Origin: Margaritifera margaritifera
Taxonomy: Eukaryota > Mollusca > Bivalvia > Unionida > Margaritiferidae
Length of the DNA: 64,000 bases
Direction of reading: 5' to 3'
Assembly (NCBI GenBank): GCA_029931535.1
Contig: JAQPZY010001628.1
Coordinates: forward strand, 2,800,501-2,864,500
The notes under the pieces were generated by a model. It saw only the letters and a program-made list of their open reading frames with translations. It made no database searches and was not told where the DNA came from. The translations under genes and the position numbers were made by a program. How positions within the stretch are numbered: the first letter of the stretch is position 1; each line of letters starts with the position of its first letter. Below, one piece after another: positions 36,579-47,655 of the stretch.

Positions 36579-36790
36579 AATCAATCGATATTTCGCCTCA
36601 CCTTATGTGGTAATGGTCCAACCTTACTCCTCTACAGTTCCCGTTGTTGTGGCAACTGCGGAAGAGGACATTCCCTGTAGAGTCCGGCTTTGTGCCCTTA
36701 CCAGAAACATATCCAGATTTAATTTACGTAGTGTCATCTGATTCCACCAGAAGGCTTCTCTACTCACAAAGGTGAGTCAATTAAGTGCTG
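36579..36790 (-). repeat. Exon-like repeat unit J (cluster 2)
   Basis: Minus: acceptor TCACCTTTGTGAG, body 36602-36762 (161 nt), donor ATAAG/GTGAGG. Two early stops, then an open stretch: IKSGYVSGKGTKPDSTGNVL, then FRSCHNNGNCRGVRLDHYHI. This is the clearest version of the Cys block. On plus, the interval 36638-36771 also has a CTCCTCTACAG acceptor, an AAAG/GTGAGT donor and no stop in one frame, so either strand could be argued. Confidence 0.6.
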
Positions 36791-37139
36791 TCATATTTGA
36801 TTTACTATTCCAGGTTTATTATTTTACTTTCATAAATAAATCGCTGTTTTAATTTTTAATTCACACTTTTTCAGTGGCTTATTTCTGATTCTACCTCTAA
36901 CCTTCACTTATATCATGATTAAGAAATATGTATTGCCTTTATTGTATGTCTTAATTGATGGCAAACTTTTCAGTTGTGATAAAGTTCAGAAAATTAACGG
37001 TCATCTTTACAGCCTTAGAATAAGTTGCCAAGTCATGTATTTACTTTTAAGCCGCTATTGCTCTTGTCATTTAAAATAACAGTGTCCACGTTGTGACTAA
37101 CACCTAGCTATAATATATGAAATGCAAGCTGCTTGTCGT

Positions 37140-37738
37140 TGTAATGCTCTCTCTCCAAAAGCCTCCTATGTTTATTATTCACTCCAGATCGATAAAAGCT
37201 CGAGGTTTTGGCAAAGCCCCCAGGCATCTTACCAAGCGGTACACGGCTGCCATCAATAAAACAAAAGAGCAACATGGCTGACCCGCGCGTGTCACTCTCG
37301 CACTAAAATTATACCTCTCGTCATGCCTAATGGGTCCATTATTAAAACACGTCACACATGCTCGGAAGGGGGTGTAGATGTAGACTTACTGAATTACTTG
37401 GACCATCGCTTATTCACCTATACCACCAATTTCGGCTGCAGAGGCTGACACCAAGTTGCTGAGCCGAGCTGTTGCCGCTTGATTGCAGACGACATTGACG
37501 GGTTCGCATGTATACCTGTGCTAATGAATATAGAGCCTCCCTTTTGTCACCCGTCTCACTTCGTTTTCTGCCGTCAGCAGCAGATTTTGTGACAGGTGTT
37601 AGGGGAACATTCATGTACACAGGGAGGGTGCGACTGATATTGTGATTGCTGCAGCTCTTTGTTTGCGGTCACTCTGCACAATTGTACCCATTTGGTTCAG
37701 AACTTTTAAGAGTGCTTTCTTGAGAGCTTTGGTATACA
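37140..37738 (+). promoter_or_regulatory. Candidate promoter and 5' UTR
   Basis: This is the longest comparatively GC-balanced, CpG-containing, low-repeat stretch of the window (for example GACCCGCGCGTGTCACTC near 37280). It lies directly before an ATG exon with a GT donor. No TATA box or initiator can be assigned with confidence. Inference from position and composition only. Confidence 0.3.
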
Positions 37739-37780
37739 ATGTCAAAACGAAGTGGGAAGCAGAATTCAACGAAAATTAAG
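37739..37780 (+). CDS. Candidate first coding exon (14 codons)
   Basis: ATACAATGTC gives an ATG with A at -3. The frame is MSKRSGKQNSTKIK and ends exactly at AAG/GTAACA, a usable 5' splice site, in phase 0. The short basic N-terminus with a KQ-x(4)-IK pattern recalls, weakly, the N-terminal RRKQ-type peptide of SALL/FOG/BCL11-like zinc-finger proteins, whose first exons are also tiny; the similarity is too short to name a gene. The next plausible exon in phase is at 62127. It could equally be chance. Confidence 0.42.
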
Positions 37781-39416
37781 GTAACAAAATGTATTCTTGC
37801 TTGTCTCAGTTCCACTCTCTATAAATAGCTAGGTGTTGCAATATCGACTTTCGCTACATCTTCCAGAGTGGCACAAGCCACTCCAGCTTCATTGTGCGTG
37901 AGGACCAGCCAAAATGGCGGCTGACACAAATGTCGATGTGGGTGCTTGTTTACGAAATACTGACATCTGAATGTAAATTTTTTATAATCTTTATGAAATT
38001 TTTGTATGTAGACTAGATTTATTTCAGCTGAAATAGGAAAAGTCTCAAACTTGTTATGGTTTCAACTTTCTCAACAAATTTAGACCTAACATGCAGATTG
38101 AAGGACTTTTTATTTATTTATTTGTTTATTTATTTATTTGTCTGGTGATACACACGGGACAGTATTCTGTTTAAGCATTTCATTTTTCTTTTACTTTTAT
38201 TTTTTTAAACTAGTCGGTCATTTTTTTCGTCACGAATAAACAACCCGCCCTTTGTAGATGTTCTTATTGTAAATGTAAACACACGTCAGGTGTACGGACC
38301 TTTTATTTTATCCTTACCTGTTGAAAGCATGTGAAAGTTCATATGTGAAAGTTCATTGTCTGGTATGTTTTGTAAATAGGCTATACCACTAATGGTTTAT
38401 TAACTATGAAAACCCATTATCTTGTCAAACCTGACCAAGTCCTTGTGTGAATTATTCAGTCTTTAAATCAAGTACATACTTTAAATTGAAAAAGAAAAAA
38501 AAAGTATATAGGGATTGAATGGCACACTCATTGTGATTGTGATGTTACTTTTATGGTAGCGGTAACGAAAGCAACAATTGTTTGCAATTCATGTGTTAAA
38601 ATTTCTCATTAGTCCAGTTTTCAAATAAGGCGCCGAATGTAATCGATCGATGGATGAAGCGAGGGAGGGGGAGAGAGGTGTATATATTGGCATGTAGAAA
38701 CACGGTTCCTCGAGGTAATTGGTACATTGGTATATTACCTTTAGTGCGATGCTGTTATACAGCAGTTGTGGGGGAGGGGGGCAGTTACAACCTAAAGATT
38801 GTACGGCTATAAAGGAGAAAAAAAAATCACCTTACAGTCGCAATTAGGATCGCACATTTACTCTTTTCCCGTTATAACAGAGTTGAAGATGAACTGCGCA
38901 CTTGACAACTCGGACACCGTCATATTGTTTTACCTACCAATATTATTTATTTAACTTTTATATACCAGTACATGTGTTTATGTATATCTTGTCCGTCTGT
39001 CTTTTTCTGTTCGTCTTTTCTCCCAATTAGCGGCGATTAAATAGTGGAAACAATAATTACACCAACTGATAATATTGTGTTCCCTCTCCCCCCCCCCCCC
39101 CTTCATGCTTGAAACAATTGATATAGAGAACGCTTAGGTCACTCGCCAGAAAATAATACTTATTATTAAATTTGTATGCTTAACTCGATCACTGTACGCC
39201 CAAATCAGGGTCCCAACGACTAGTTACACGTTCACATGCTGCATCTAGATTATTTTAGAATTAAATATTTGTAATTGTCAATCCATCTGTAGATTTGATT
39301 TATGTGTATACCCTTGCCTGTATACTTGTACCTTCTTACGACGGTACTTGCATACGTACATATGTACTTTTTGTGAATGAATGTAACCAAGTGGATGAGT
39401 GATTAAAGTTTACATG
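37781..39416. other. Non-coding stretch (putative intron start)
   Basis: Holds a TTTA-type tetranucleotide run near 38110-38140, a poly-C run near 39089-39102 and GA/G-rich blocks near 38655 and 38770. If the exon at 37739 is real this is the beginning of a very long intron. Confidence 0.45.
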
Positions 39417-39495
39417 TATGTGTGTATGTATGTATGTATGTATGTATGTATGTATGTATGTATGTATGTATGTATGTATGTATGTATGTATGTAT
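39417..39495. repeat. (GTAT)n microsatellite
   Basis: About 18 GTAT units, the reverse complement of the CATA arrays elsewhere, followed by diverged GTAG units up to about 39558. Confidence 0.96.
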
Positions 39496-39559
39496 ATATG
39501 TGGGTAGATAGGTAGATGAGTATGTAGGTAGGTAGTCAGACAGATACGAAGGTAGTAGC

Positions 39560-39728
39560 CAGTGGCGTACTAAGGGTAAATGGCGCCCGGGGCGACGATG
39601 ATATCCCAAAGGGCCAGAATACGAGGCCCGAATTTTTATCAGCTGTTTTGGCGCCCCAAGACCTCTAGCGCCCGGAGCAACCGCCCTGTCCGCCCCTCGC
39701 CCCTCCCCTCCCCGTTAGTACGCTACAG
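39560..39728. mobile_element. hAT-like MITE, 169 bp, 8-bp target duplication
   Basis: CAGTGGCGTACTAA (39560) is inverted as TTAGTACGCTACAG (ending 39728), two mismatches over 14. GTAGTAGC lies on both sides (39552-39559 and 39729-39736), an exact 8-bp target duplication. Internal GGCGCCCGGGGCG and GGCGCCCCAAG blocks match the element at 47656. The duplication supports membership of the hAT superfamily; no transposase is present. Confidence 0.87.
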
Positions 39729-39785
39729 GTAGTAGCTTAGGTTGGTAGGTAAGAAGGTAGTTAGATAACCAGAGAGTTAAATAGG

Positions 39786-39835
39786 TTTGAGCATGGGGAT
39801 ATTGAGCATGGGGATATTGAGCATGGGGATATTGA
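39786..39835. repeat. 16-bp tandem repeat, 3 copies
   Basis: GAGCATGGGGATATT repeated three times with a one-base spacer, then a diverged GAACGTGGGC. Confidence 0.85.
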
Positions 39836-40405
39836 ACGTGGGCTCTCAACACTGGCATATCCGAGTCTATTTTATTTTCCGACTGTCGCGCTCTCTCAAA
39901 TGACTATATATTAATATGTACATTCAAAGAACCCATATTAAGCGGCTGTCAAGGAAAGAATAGTCTGTCTCTATTTCTAATACCGAACTTTTAATAATGC
40001 CTATTGATCCGGGTTTGAAAAGGTCGGGTCACACTGGTTACCGCGAATAAAGACAGCCCACTTGGCACGCGACACAGCTGTCACACTGCCGCTGTTATGG
40101 GGGATGAGGGTTATTCTGGGATGAAACTTTTACCTCTGCAGCTACCATAGGATTTTCATATTATAAGGAAGCGAGAGCGATTTTATTTTCTGTTTTTGGA
40201 TGGGGGGGGGGGGGGGGGGGCGGATCTTTTCTAATGGTTTGGACGGCCATCAATATGTATTTTTGATATTCTGCGAAACATTTAGGGTGACCATGGCAAC
40301 CCAAGTTCTCATGTTAGTACTAATAATGTTCAGATAAACCTCCATCAGCAACCTATCCTCCCTCGCACTGACACAGACATACAGTATATACATATATACA
40401 ATTAA

Positions 40406-40585
40406 GAGAGCTGCGATGGCTCAGAGGTTAAGGGTTGGACTCGTGACTAGAAGGGTGCGGGTTCGATTCCCACTCTCTGATCAGCCCTGATTGACTATCA
40501 TGGTGTGTCCTTGGGCACTCCATTTGTTTCGACACGACATAAACCTTCACGTATTGCAGTGCCGTAAAGCACTAAACCAAACATG
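40406..40585 (+). mobile_element. tRNA-derived SINE, copy 2
   Basis: A-box TGGCTCAGAGGTTA (40417-40430) and a canonical B-box GGTTCGATTCC (40460-40470). GAGAG at the start can pair with CTCTC after the B-box, as in an acceptor stem. The anticodon-loop equivalent CTCGTGA suggests tRNA-Thr(CGT). The body, GTGTCCTTGGGCACTCCATT, corresponds to the body of the SINE at 34148 in diverged form. The right border is set approximately. Confidence 0.78.
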
Positions 40586-40796
40586 TATAACACAAAAACA
40601 TAACATTACATTATCTAACATATCGTAGCATACATACACTGAAGAGAAGCGCAGAACCAACTAAAACACCCCTTTTAAAAATATACAGCCATAAATTCAT
40701 AGATGAAACTTATATATATACATTTTTTGAAAGAGATACAATTGTATAATTTAAAAAAACACATATCCTAGGTGAAGACAAAAATGTTAATGTAGA

Positions 40797-40937
40797 AGAT
40801 ACGGAACTATCTTTAGGCTTTTCACTCTTGGACTTCATGTAGTAGATACGGAACTATCTTTAGGCTTTTCACTCTTAGACTTCATGTAGTAGATACGGAA
40901 CTATCTTTAAGACTTTTCACTCATGGACTTGGACTCT
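40797..40937. repeat. 47-bp minisatellite, 3 copies
   Basis: AGATACGGAACTATCTTTAG starts at 40797, 40844 and 40891; each unit contains TTTTCACTCTTGGACTTC and ends GTAGT. Nearly identical copies. Confidence 0.94.
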
Positions 40938-41696
40938 CAGATTATGGGGTCAAGATGAAAAAAAAAATATTAATAACCCCCCCCCCCAAAACCCCACTAA
41001 AGCACAAGGTGAGAAACGAGAGTCCAGTAGTGAGCTAAATTCTTTTATGACAAATCCTGTTTACTATGACTAATCTTAATTACTATAATTAAACTTTAAT
41101 TCGGTTTTCTCTTTGGATAAGGATACTTGTAAAAAAAAATTCATTTTAATGTAACTATATTGATTCTTCTGCCAGCCAAGATATTTTTAATTACTTTTAA
41201 CTGCAAATGTGCAGTGCGTTAAAAAAGGAACAAACACCCCCCTCCCCCACCCCCAACTGGGAGTTCAGATATACTTGTAAGGTATCATCAGGAAGTTAAA
41301 AAAAAACAAAAACGCTTGCAGAGAGCTCTGGAAGTAGTTTTGCGTGAATTAACAATAAATAAATAAACAAACACATCAATAAAGACGGAAGAAGTGACAG
41401 GAAAAAGAAAAAGAAAATAGAGAAAATAGAGTGTGCTGACTTCCTCTCACTGTCATGCAATATAGAAATTGAAAATACATGCGGATATTAGGTTAGATTA
41501 ACTCCATGAAGAGGTTTCGTTAATTCAACTCGCTTATAAATACCGACTATTCCAAAAAGTTGATGGATTATACAGTTACTAATTTTCAAATTTTGAAATT
41601 TATTGGCGCATCGAACGGGCTTAAAATTTAAGGGTAATTATACATTATTATAGACTCTGTGTTTCATAGTATAGTTCATTATGACTTTTACGATTA

Positions 41697-42137
41697 AACA
41701 AATTCAACATTTGCATGATACTGAAACGGTGCTTCCATAAAGTTTGTCCCAAACAAATTCAACATTTGCATGATACTGAAACGGTGCTTCCATAAAGTTT
41801 GTCCCAAACAAATTCAACATTTGCATGATACTGAAACGGTGCTTCCATAAAGTTTGTCCCAAACAAATTCAACATTTGCATGATACTGAAACGGTGCTTC
41901 CATAAAGTTTGTCCCAAACAAAGTCAACATTTGCATGATACTGAAACGGTGCTTCCATAAAGGTTGTCCCAAACAAATTCAACATTTGCATGATACTGAA
42001 ACGGTGCTTCCATAAAGTTTATCCCAAACAAATTCAACATTTGCATGATACTGAAACGGTGCTTCCATAAAGTTTGTCCCAAACAAATTCAACATTTGCA
42101 TGATACTGAAATGGTGCTTCCATAAAGTTTGTCAATT
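41697..42137. repeat. 55-bp minisatellite, 8 copies, very homogeneous
   Basis: AAACAAATTCAACATTTGCA followed by TGATACTGAAACGGTGCTTC and CATAAAGTTTGTCCC, 55 bp. Only a handful of single-base differences occur across eight copies (for example GTCAAC for TTCAAC in copy 5), so the array is recent or under strong homogenisation. Confidence 0.97.
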
Positions 42138-42194
42138 GGTAAAAAGCAAATATTTATTTCCTCGCTAAATGTAAAAAGTGCCAGGATAATGCCA

Positions 42195-42545
42195 AAACCC
42201 CTGTCTGTCTAGTCGTCCTTTTGTCAGTCCGACCGTCCATTCATCTCTCTGTAACTCTTCCTCCCTAATTGCTGGGTGAAAATTCACCAAACTTTGTTCA
42301 GAACTTCCATATTTGCTACCAATTGTAGAAGAAAAAAATTGCTTTAAAAGCGTCGTTGTCAAACAGTCCATCCGTCTGTTTGTAACTCTATCTCCAAAAA
42401 GGCCTGGTGTAGATTCACCAAACTTGATTGGCATACTTACCCATGGAGTAACGACGTGCAAGATGTGTATGTTTTTTTTTGGTTCATTCTCCTTGATCAC
42501 TGGAAGGGCGCGGAATGAGTGTGTGGGCGTGGGGTAAAATGTACT
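42195..42545. repeat. Interspersed repeat dimer (CGTCCATNNGTCTGTAACTC type)
   Basis: Two related units: CTGTAACTCTTCCTCCCTAA with GGGTGAAAATTCACCAAACT at 42249-42295, and TTTGTAACTCTATCTCCAAA with GGTGTAGATTCACCAAACTT at 42380-42425. The same wording recurs at 57985-58065 and 59815-59870, so it is a family rather than a local coincidence. Open frames across it are not supported as genes. Confidence 0.6.
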
Positions 42546-45500
42546 CATTTAAATTACTGTGACATTTGCGAATAGTTTTCACGATACTTTATGTAAAGAG
42601 GGAGCGGATAAAATACTACTTTTATTTGGGAATACGTGGACATTTTGGATATTTGCGATGGCTAGCCATTCAAGTAGCTGTTAAATTTTCAGTTAAAGTT
42701 ATATTGTCCATTACATATTCCTGGATTCTCCAATACCAATCGGTCTATTTAGGTAACACACTAAAGGTATTCTCCTCAAAATAGATTGTGTCTGCTACTG
42801 ATAATGCATTAATATGGAGTGTAGCTTATTTTCCAGTTTTTCTCTGAAGAAAAAGAAGGTCTCAAGAGGTTTAATATTAACTTTTGTCAATATGTCTTAT
42901 TGACTTGCTCAGTTTTTCCCCTTTTTTCCACAAAAAAACTAATTCTGGATAATTCTTTAATTTATTTATTTAATTAATTTATTTGTTTATTTGTTAGCCT
43001 GAGCAAAGCGACACTAAATGGATTGGCATTCAGTGGCAAGGCTTAATTTAAAAAGCAAAACAAGACAAAACTAGAAATTGAAAGATCTATTTATATTTTA
43101 GAAAGATGGATACAGGATCACTACTCCTTCAAATTAACGTCAACCGAAACACAGCAGCAGGCGCATGTTCCCACTCTTGTCAGTTACTCCGCCAGTATAA
43201 AATAGTTACTCTCCCCATCCCTTTCATCGTTTTTAGCTTTCTCCGTTGGGATGGATCCAAATTATAAGACAGTTGTACACATATTCAAGCTACCCCAATC
43301 ACCCACCCACCCACTTTATTTTAGAGTTTTAAGTCTCAACATAAAACTATATAGGAAGAGATGCCCGAGAATACGCACGGACTAACGCAAGTTTACATGC
43401 ACAGCCAGCCAGCCAGCATGCATCACATCATTCCTACGGTTTTCTTTTCCTTTCTAAATACGTGATGAAAATCTAGGAAACAGACGCTTGAATTGAAATC
43501 TTAAAGAAATCTAAATTACTGTTAACTGTGGGTGGGTGTGGGGGTGTTTTCAATCTGGAAGAATATATCTATTTGCATTTTTGTGAAAAGTTTCCGTTGC
43601 GGTTGACCTTATTGTTGCCGAAGGGTTTAAACTGTAATATCAATAGGTTTAACTCAGTTTAAATCTTTCCCGTCAAGGTTCAAAACTTTCCCGTATAAGT
43701 TAAAATCTTTCCCGTAGCAGTTCAGATCTTTCCCGTATAAAAGTAGCCTTTTGTCAGTATTTTTTGTTTGAGACAAAATAGAACCCTGTAGTATCTGCAG
43801 GTCTTCCATTTTACTTGCAGTGATTCAGAGAAGTTCAGTCGTACAACCAGTTTTTTTTTCTCAAAGTATTGTTCACATACTAGTATGGAGCCGAAAATAG
43901 TTCCTTTATACAAACAGGATTAAGAAAGTGTGCAAACATAAACTCGCGTATTGTTATGTCTGCACGTTGGCAGATATATTGTGAACACTCATCTCGATCA
44001 GTCCATCTATGTGTTCGTCCGTCCTTGTGTCAGCCAGTTGGTTCTCCATGTAGTTTGAACTCTGTCTACATCAATTGCAAGAGGAAGTCATATTTGGTAA
44101 TGATGTTTCAAACGAGGGAGATGCAGCCCTGGGAGTGTGGTAGGGTTGGTGTCAATAGTGAAAACAAAAGGATGGATATTTTCGATGACTTCCATCTCTA
44201 GCTTCCTGTTTTGCTAAGTTCTTTGTTAAAATTCATGAGTTTAGATATTTTGAGAGTTGGAGTGCGTAATTTACTTCGATGCCTCTGTTTTCTGTCTTTT
44301 CTTAGCTCAACAAAGCATGCAACGGGTAAGTCACAACTTGAAATAATAATGTACACATAATATAGTGTCTTCATGAAACATTGCTAACCGCACGCTTTTT
44401 ATTACATATCTCCATCCCACCCCCGACCTTGATCCGGTTACAATAATCCTAAACCCGTTAGATGTGTCCTCGTTTTGTGACAGCTTAAAGTTAGGTAAAA
44501 CATATTAAGATATGTCACTTTAACTGCAAATTTGATATATTTGTCTTTTGACCTACTCCATGGGAGCTCAAGGGGAGGGGTCGAATAATTGTACTATCTT
44601 GTAGATATATGTGATGAGGGCAACCTAAGAACAAAGTTTGACGAATTTCCAGTTAGCGGTTTAGGAGTAGATTGAGTTACGAATTGACGGATGGATGGAA
44701 TGACAGACGGACGGACAGATGGATGGTATCGCAATATACCCGGTAAAACGTGGGGATAATCGTACGTTCTCCATGCACTCTCGTCTTAATCGAGTTTCTT
44801 TTAGGGAGGCAAGTCGATAAAAGCTGATGAACGAAAATAAACGCACATTACTTTAATCTTTCTAAACCTTTTTTCATTAGAAAATTTTAGGTTGTATAGT
44901 TTTGAGGGGTGGGGTCTGACCCACAGCAGACGAAAACAATTGATACATGCAATGAAGGATGCCAACAGTAACCGAAGGATCTGTTATGTATGTATATTGG
45001 CAGTTGCTGTTTTGGATAAATGATCAGGAATAATACCAGGGTAATTAGTGCATTAGGAGATGATTCCAGATGCACTTGATTTTTTTTAACTAGCTTCAGA
45101 AAAAGACTATAGCATGTGAGTGGACTGTAGCTGCACCATGAAGGTAGTTTTTATTCTCGATCGGGCACAGACAAATTCTAAAGTCAATCCAAATTGGCAG
45201 TAAGTTTACAATCATACGGAAGATAAGTGCATCAATAAACGAAGTTTTACATTGGAATTTTTAAATCTTATTTTAATCGCAAACTTGTTTTTTTTTTCTC
45301 AAAGTTAATAAAATGATATATCGTTTAAATGTGGATATGTTTTGTGTTCTGAAAAAAACTGATAATAAACAATGCATAGGTAAGTGACTGATTTGTATAC
45401 TTTTGCTAATTGAGTACTGAAACTCTATTTCCTCCATAAATGATTTAATCATCCTAAATCGGTTTAGCACTCGTCCTATTTGATGTGGTTTCTAATCACA

Positions 45501-45689
45501 CTTTTATTTAAATTTTAAATTAAACTTCCACCTTAATCGGCAGTAGAGTTTTGCGTGTATACAGAAAACATGAGGCTTTTTAAAAAAAAATAAAATCCAC
45601 CATATAAATTTGTCCGTTGACTGTTGTAATTTTGTAATTATTTGGGTATGGTACCCTGTGGACACACACAAACACACACACATGTATAT

Positions 45690-45727
<38 letters not shown>

Positions 45728-45924
45728 GAGAAGTGTTTATAAACTTAATGTTCTGTTCGAGATTTTGGTTATTTCGACTTTTTCGAGGCGGTGAGCAACA
45801 GAGGCCTGTAGGCAGGGACTGAGCAAGTCATTTGAATGATGCAGAGTCTTGGAGTGATTTTAGTTAACTTAATTTTTATATATTATCCAACTGACCCTGT
45901 TGCCCTTATGTTCAATTTAAAATT
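42546..45924. other. Mainly non-coding stretch
   Basis: Contains a ~25-bp degenerate repeat around AATCTTTCCCGT (43663-43740, four units), GACAGACGGACGGACAG near 44692, and a GA microsatellite at 45693-45723. The frames at 43956-44201, 44661-44846 and 44887-45075 show no motif. Confidence 0.5.
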
Positions 45925-46578
45925 GCAACAGTTTTCATTTACAAACTTTTTCATATTCCATAAGTAGAATTTTAAGAGCTTCCGCCTTTTCCTCACTGGT
46001 TATTCTGCTTGTTTAAAAAGACCTTTCATATATTAGGTATTCTTAAAGAACATATAATTCCCATTATTTTGGCGTATGATTGATTGTTGTATTTTGGGTT
46101 CAAGAGTATACAGTATGGCCTTACTTCAGATGTTCATCTCTCAGAAGACTGCTAGCTCCACTTAGTCATTTTCACTTCCTGGACTTGGAGGTAAATTGGA
46201 TAACAAACTAGCCAATAACTAATTTATTAGTTTTCTTAAAATATATTTTATAATTGATTTATTGTACCATCAGCAGTTAGTATTGTCTACTCTGGGAAAA
46301 ATCATTTTTTCCGTTTTAATAACTGTTATTATTAGTGTACTTTGGACTATTTAAAGTTCATTTCTGGAGCACATGGGAGCAGCTATTTCGTTCAGTTGTC
46401 TGCGTTAGGCAGCGTATTGTTTCCCAAATACTATATATAAGGAAATTTCAGTCACAGGACATAAAAAGTAACATATGGGTATGCCAGCATTCTCTCCATT
46501 GTGATTGTTGCAAATGCACACAACTTCATCTTATACCTGTCCCTCTTTCAGAAGTACATAATAACTGTAGAGCGGAAC
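45925..46578 (+). repeat. 0.65-kb interspersed repeat, copy 3
   Basis: Collinear with 17846-18500 and 18909-19558 (CCTCACTGGTTATTCTGCTT, ACTGCTAGCTCCACTTAGTC, ATAACTGTAGAGCGGAACC). The left end is diverged, the right terminal repeat is intact. The plus frame 46335-46595 reads through the conserved 3' part: VCQHSLHCDCCKCTQLHL, then VPLSEVHNNCRAEP. Confidence 0.75.
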
Positions 46579-46794
46579 CCAAGATAAGTTGCTGAAATTA
46601 GTGCTTATTTAAACTTATTTTAATCACTTGTTTACACGTGGAACCTCGTTTGATTCATAGGCAGTTTCTGTGTGAATTTAAGTTTGAGCTGATTTTCAGC
46701 TATCATTAGGAACATGGATAGTATGCTTATCTAGCACTTTTGTCTTCTTTGGTTGTGACAGCTTTATTAGCTATCATTTAAGCTTCCTCGTATT

Positions 46795-46935
46795 TTCTTT
46801 TCTTGGAAATAATATTTGTCTTTAAGTTTGACAGCTTTCTTTTCTTGGAAGTAATATTTGTCTTTAAGTTTGACAGCTTTCTTTTCTTGGAAGTAATATT
46901 TGTCTTTAAGTTTGACAGCTTTCTTTTCCGGCCTT
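46795..46935. repeat. 42-bp minisatellite, 3.3 copies
   Basis: TTTCTTTTCTTGGAAGTAAT followed by ATTTGTCTTTAAGTTTGACAGC at 46795, 46837 and 46879, with a partial copy at 46921. A multiple of three, giving 14-residue periodic frames (RKLSNLKTNITSKK on minus). Confidence 0.95.
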
Positions 46936-47655
46936 TGCCTCGTGCTGGAATTCTCTTTGCCATCTTTCCTAATGAGAACTTTATCCAGTGGTTGTGCCCC
47001 AAAAGCCTATGTTCAAATCTATAAAAAAAATGATAAATCTGTACTAGAGTATCCATATAACTAAACGGATCTCTTATTCTTGTCAGGTAATTTAAATATC
47101 ACAAATTAAAACATTTACAGATAATTTAGGACAAAAAGTAATATTATCGTGTAGACTTATCAAAATTGTTTTTAATTGCGACTTACTGTTCGAAAGACTT
47201 ACATATACATTGGTTGGATCATATCAAAGGACAGTTTTGCTTGCAGTTTTGACCCTAGTATGACCCAGCAGTTTACACAAACTAATAATATAGAATCTAG
47301 GCCAGCTCACTCAGTCTCCTGACTCGACATGGTTGATGATACGAAGTGATTCTCTACCTTGCAATGAAGCAAATAAAACTATTGTCCGAGTCAAAATGAA
47401 GAACTGAGTAAAAATCTACTACCTAAGTAGAGTTGTATTTTTCAGGAAGTTTGGTTTATGATAAAGTTATAAAGCCTACTTAAAATAAAATATATTTGTA
47501 TATTTACACCAACCGTACTTTGTCCGCTATGACAGATAACACGAGATTCTCGTGGTAATTCGTTTCCAAATAAGGAATGCTATACCATATTAGGATATTC
47601 TACGATACGTTATTAACTGTTGAATGACTTAGCGCGCGAACAGCAAGCATACGTG
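46936..47655. other. Non-coding stretch
   Basis: No gene, array or inverted-end element recognised. Confidence 0.45.

Noticed and set aside
46778..47056. 92-codon minus frame with a basic 14-residue repeat
   Set aside because: Product of the 42-bp minisatellite; no gene context.
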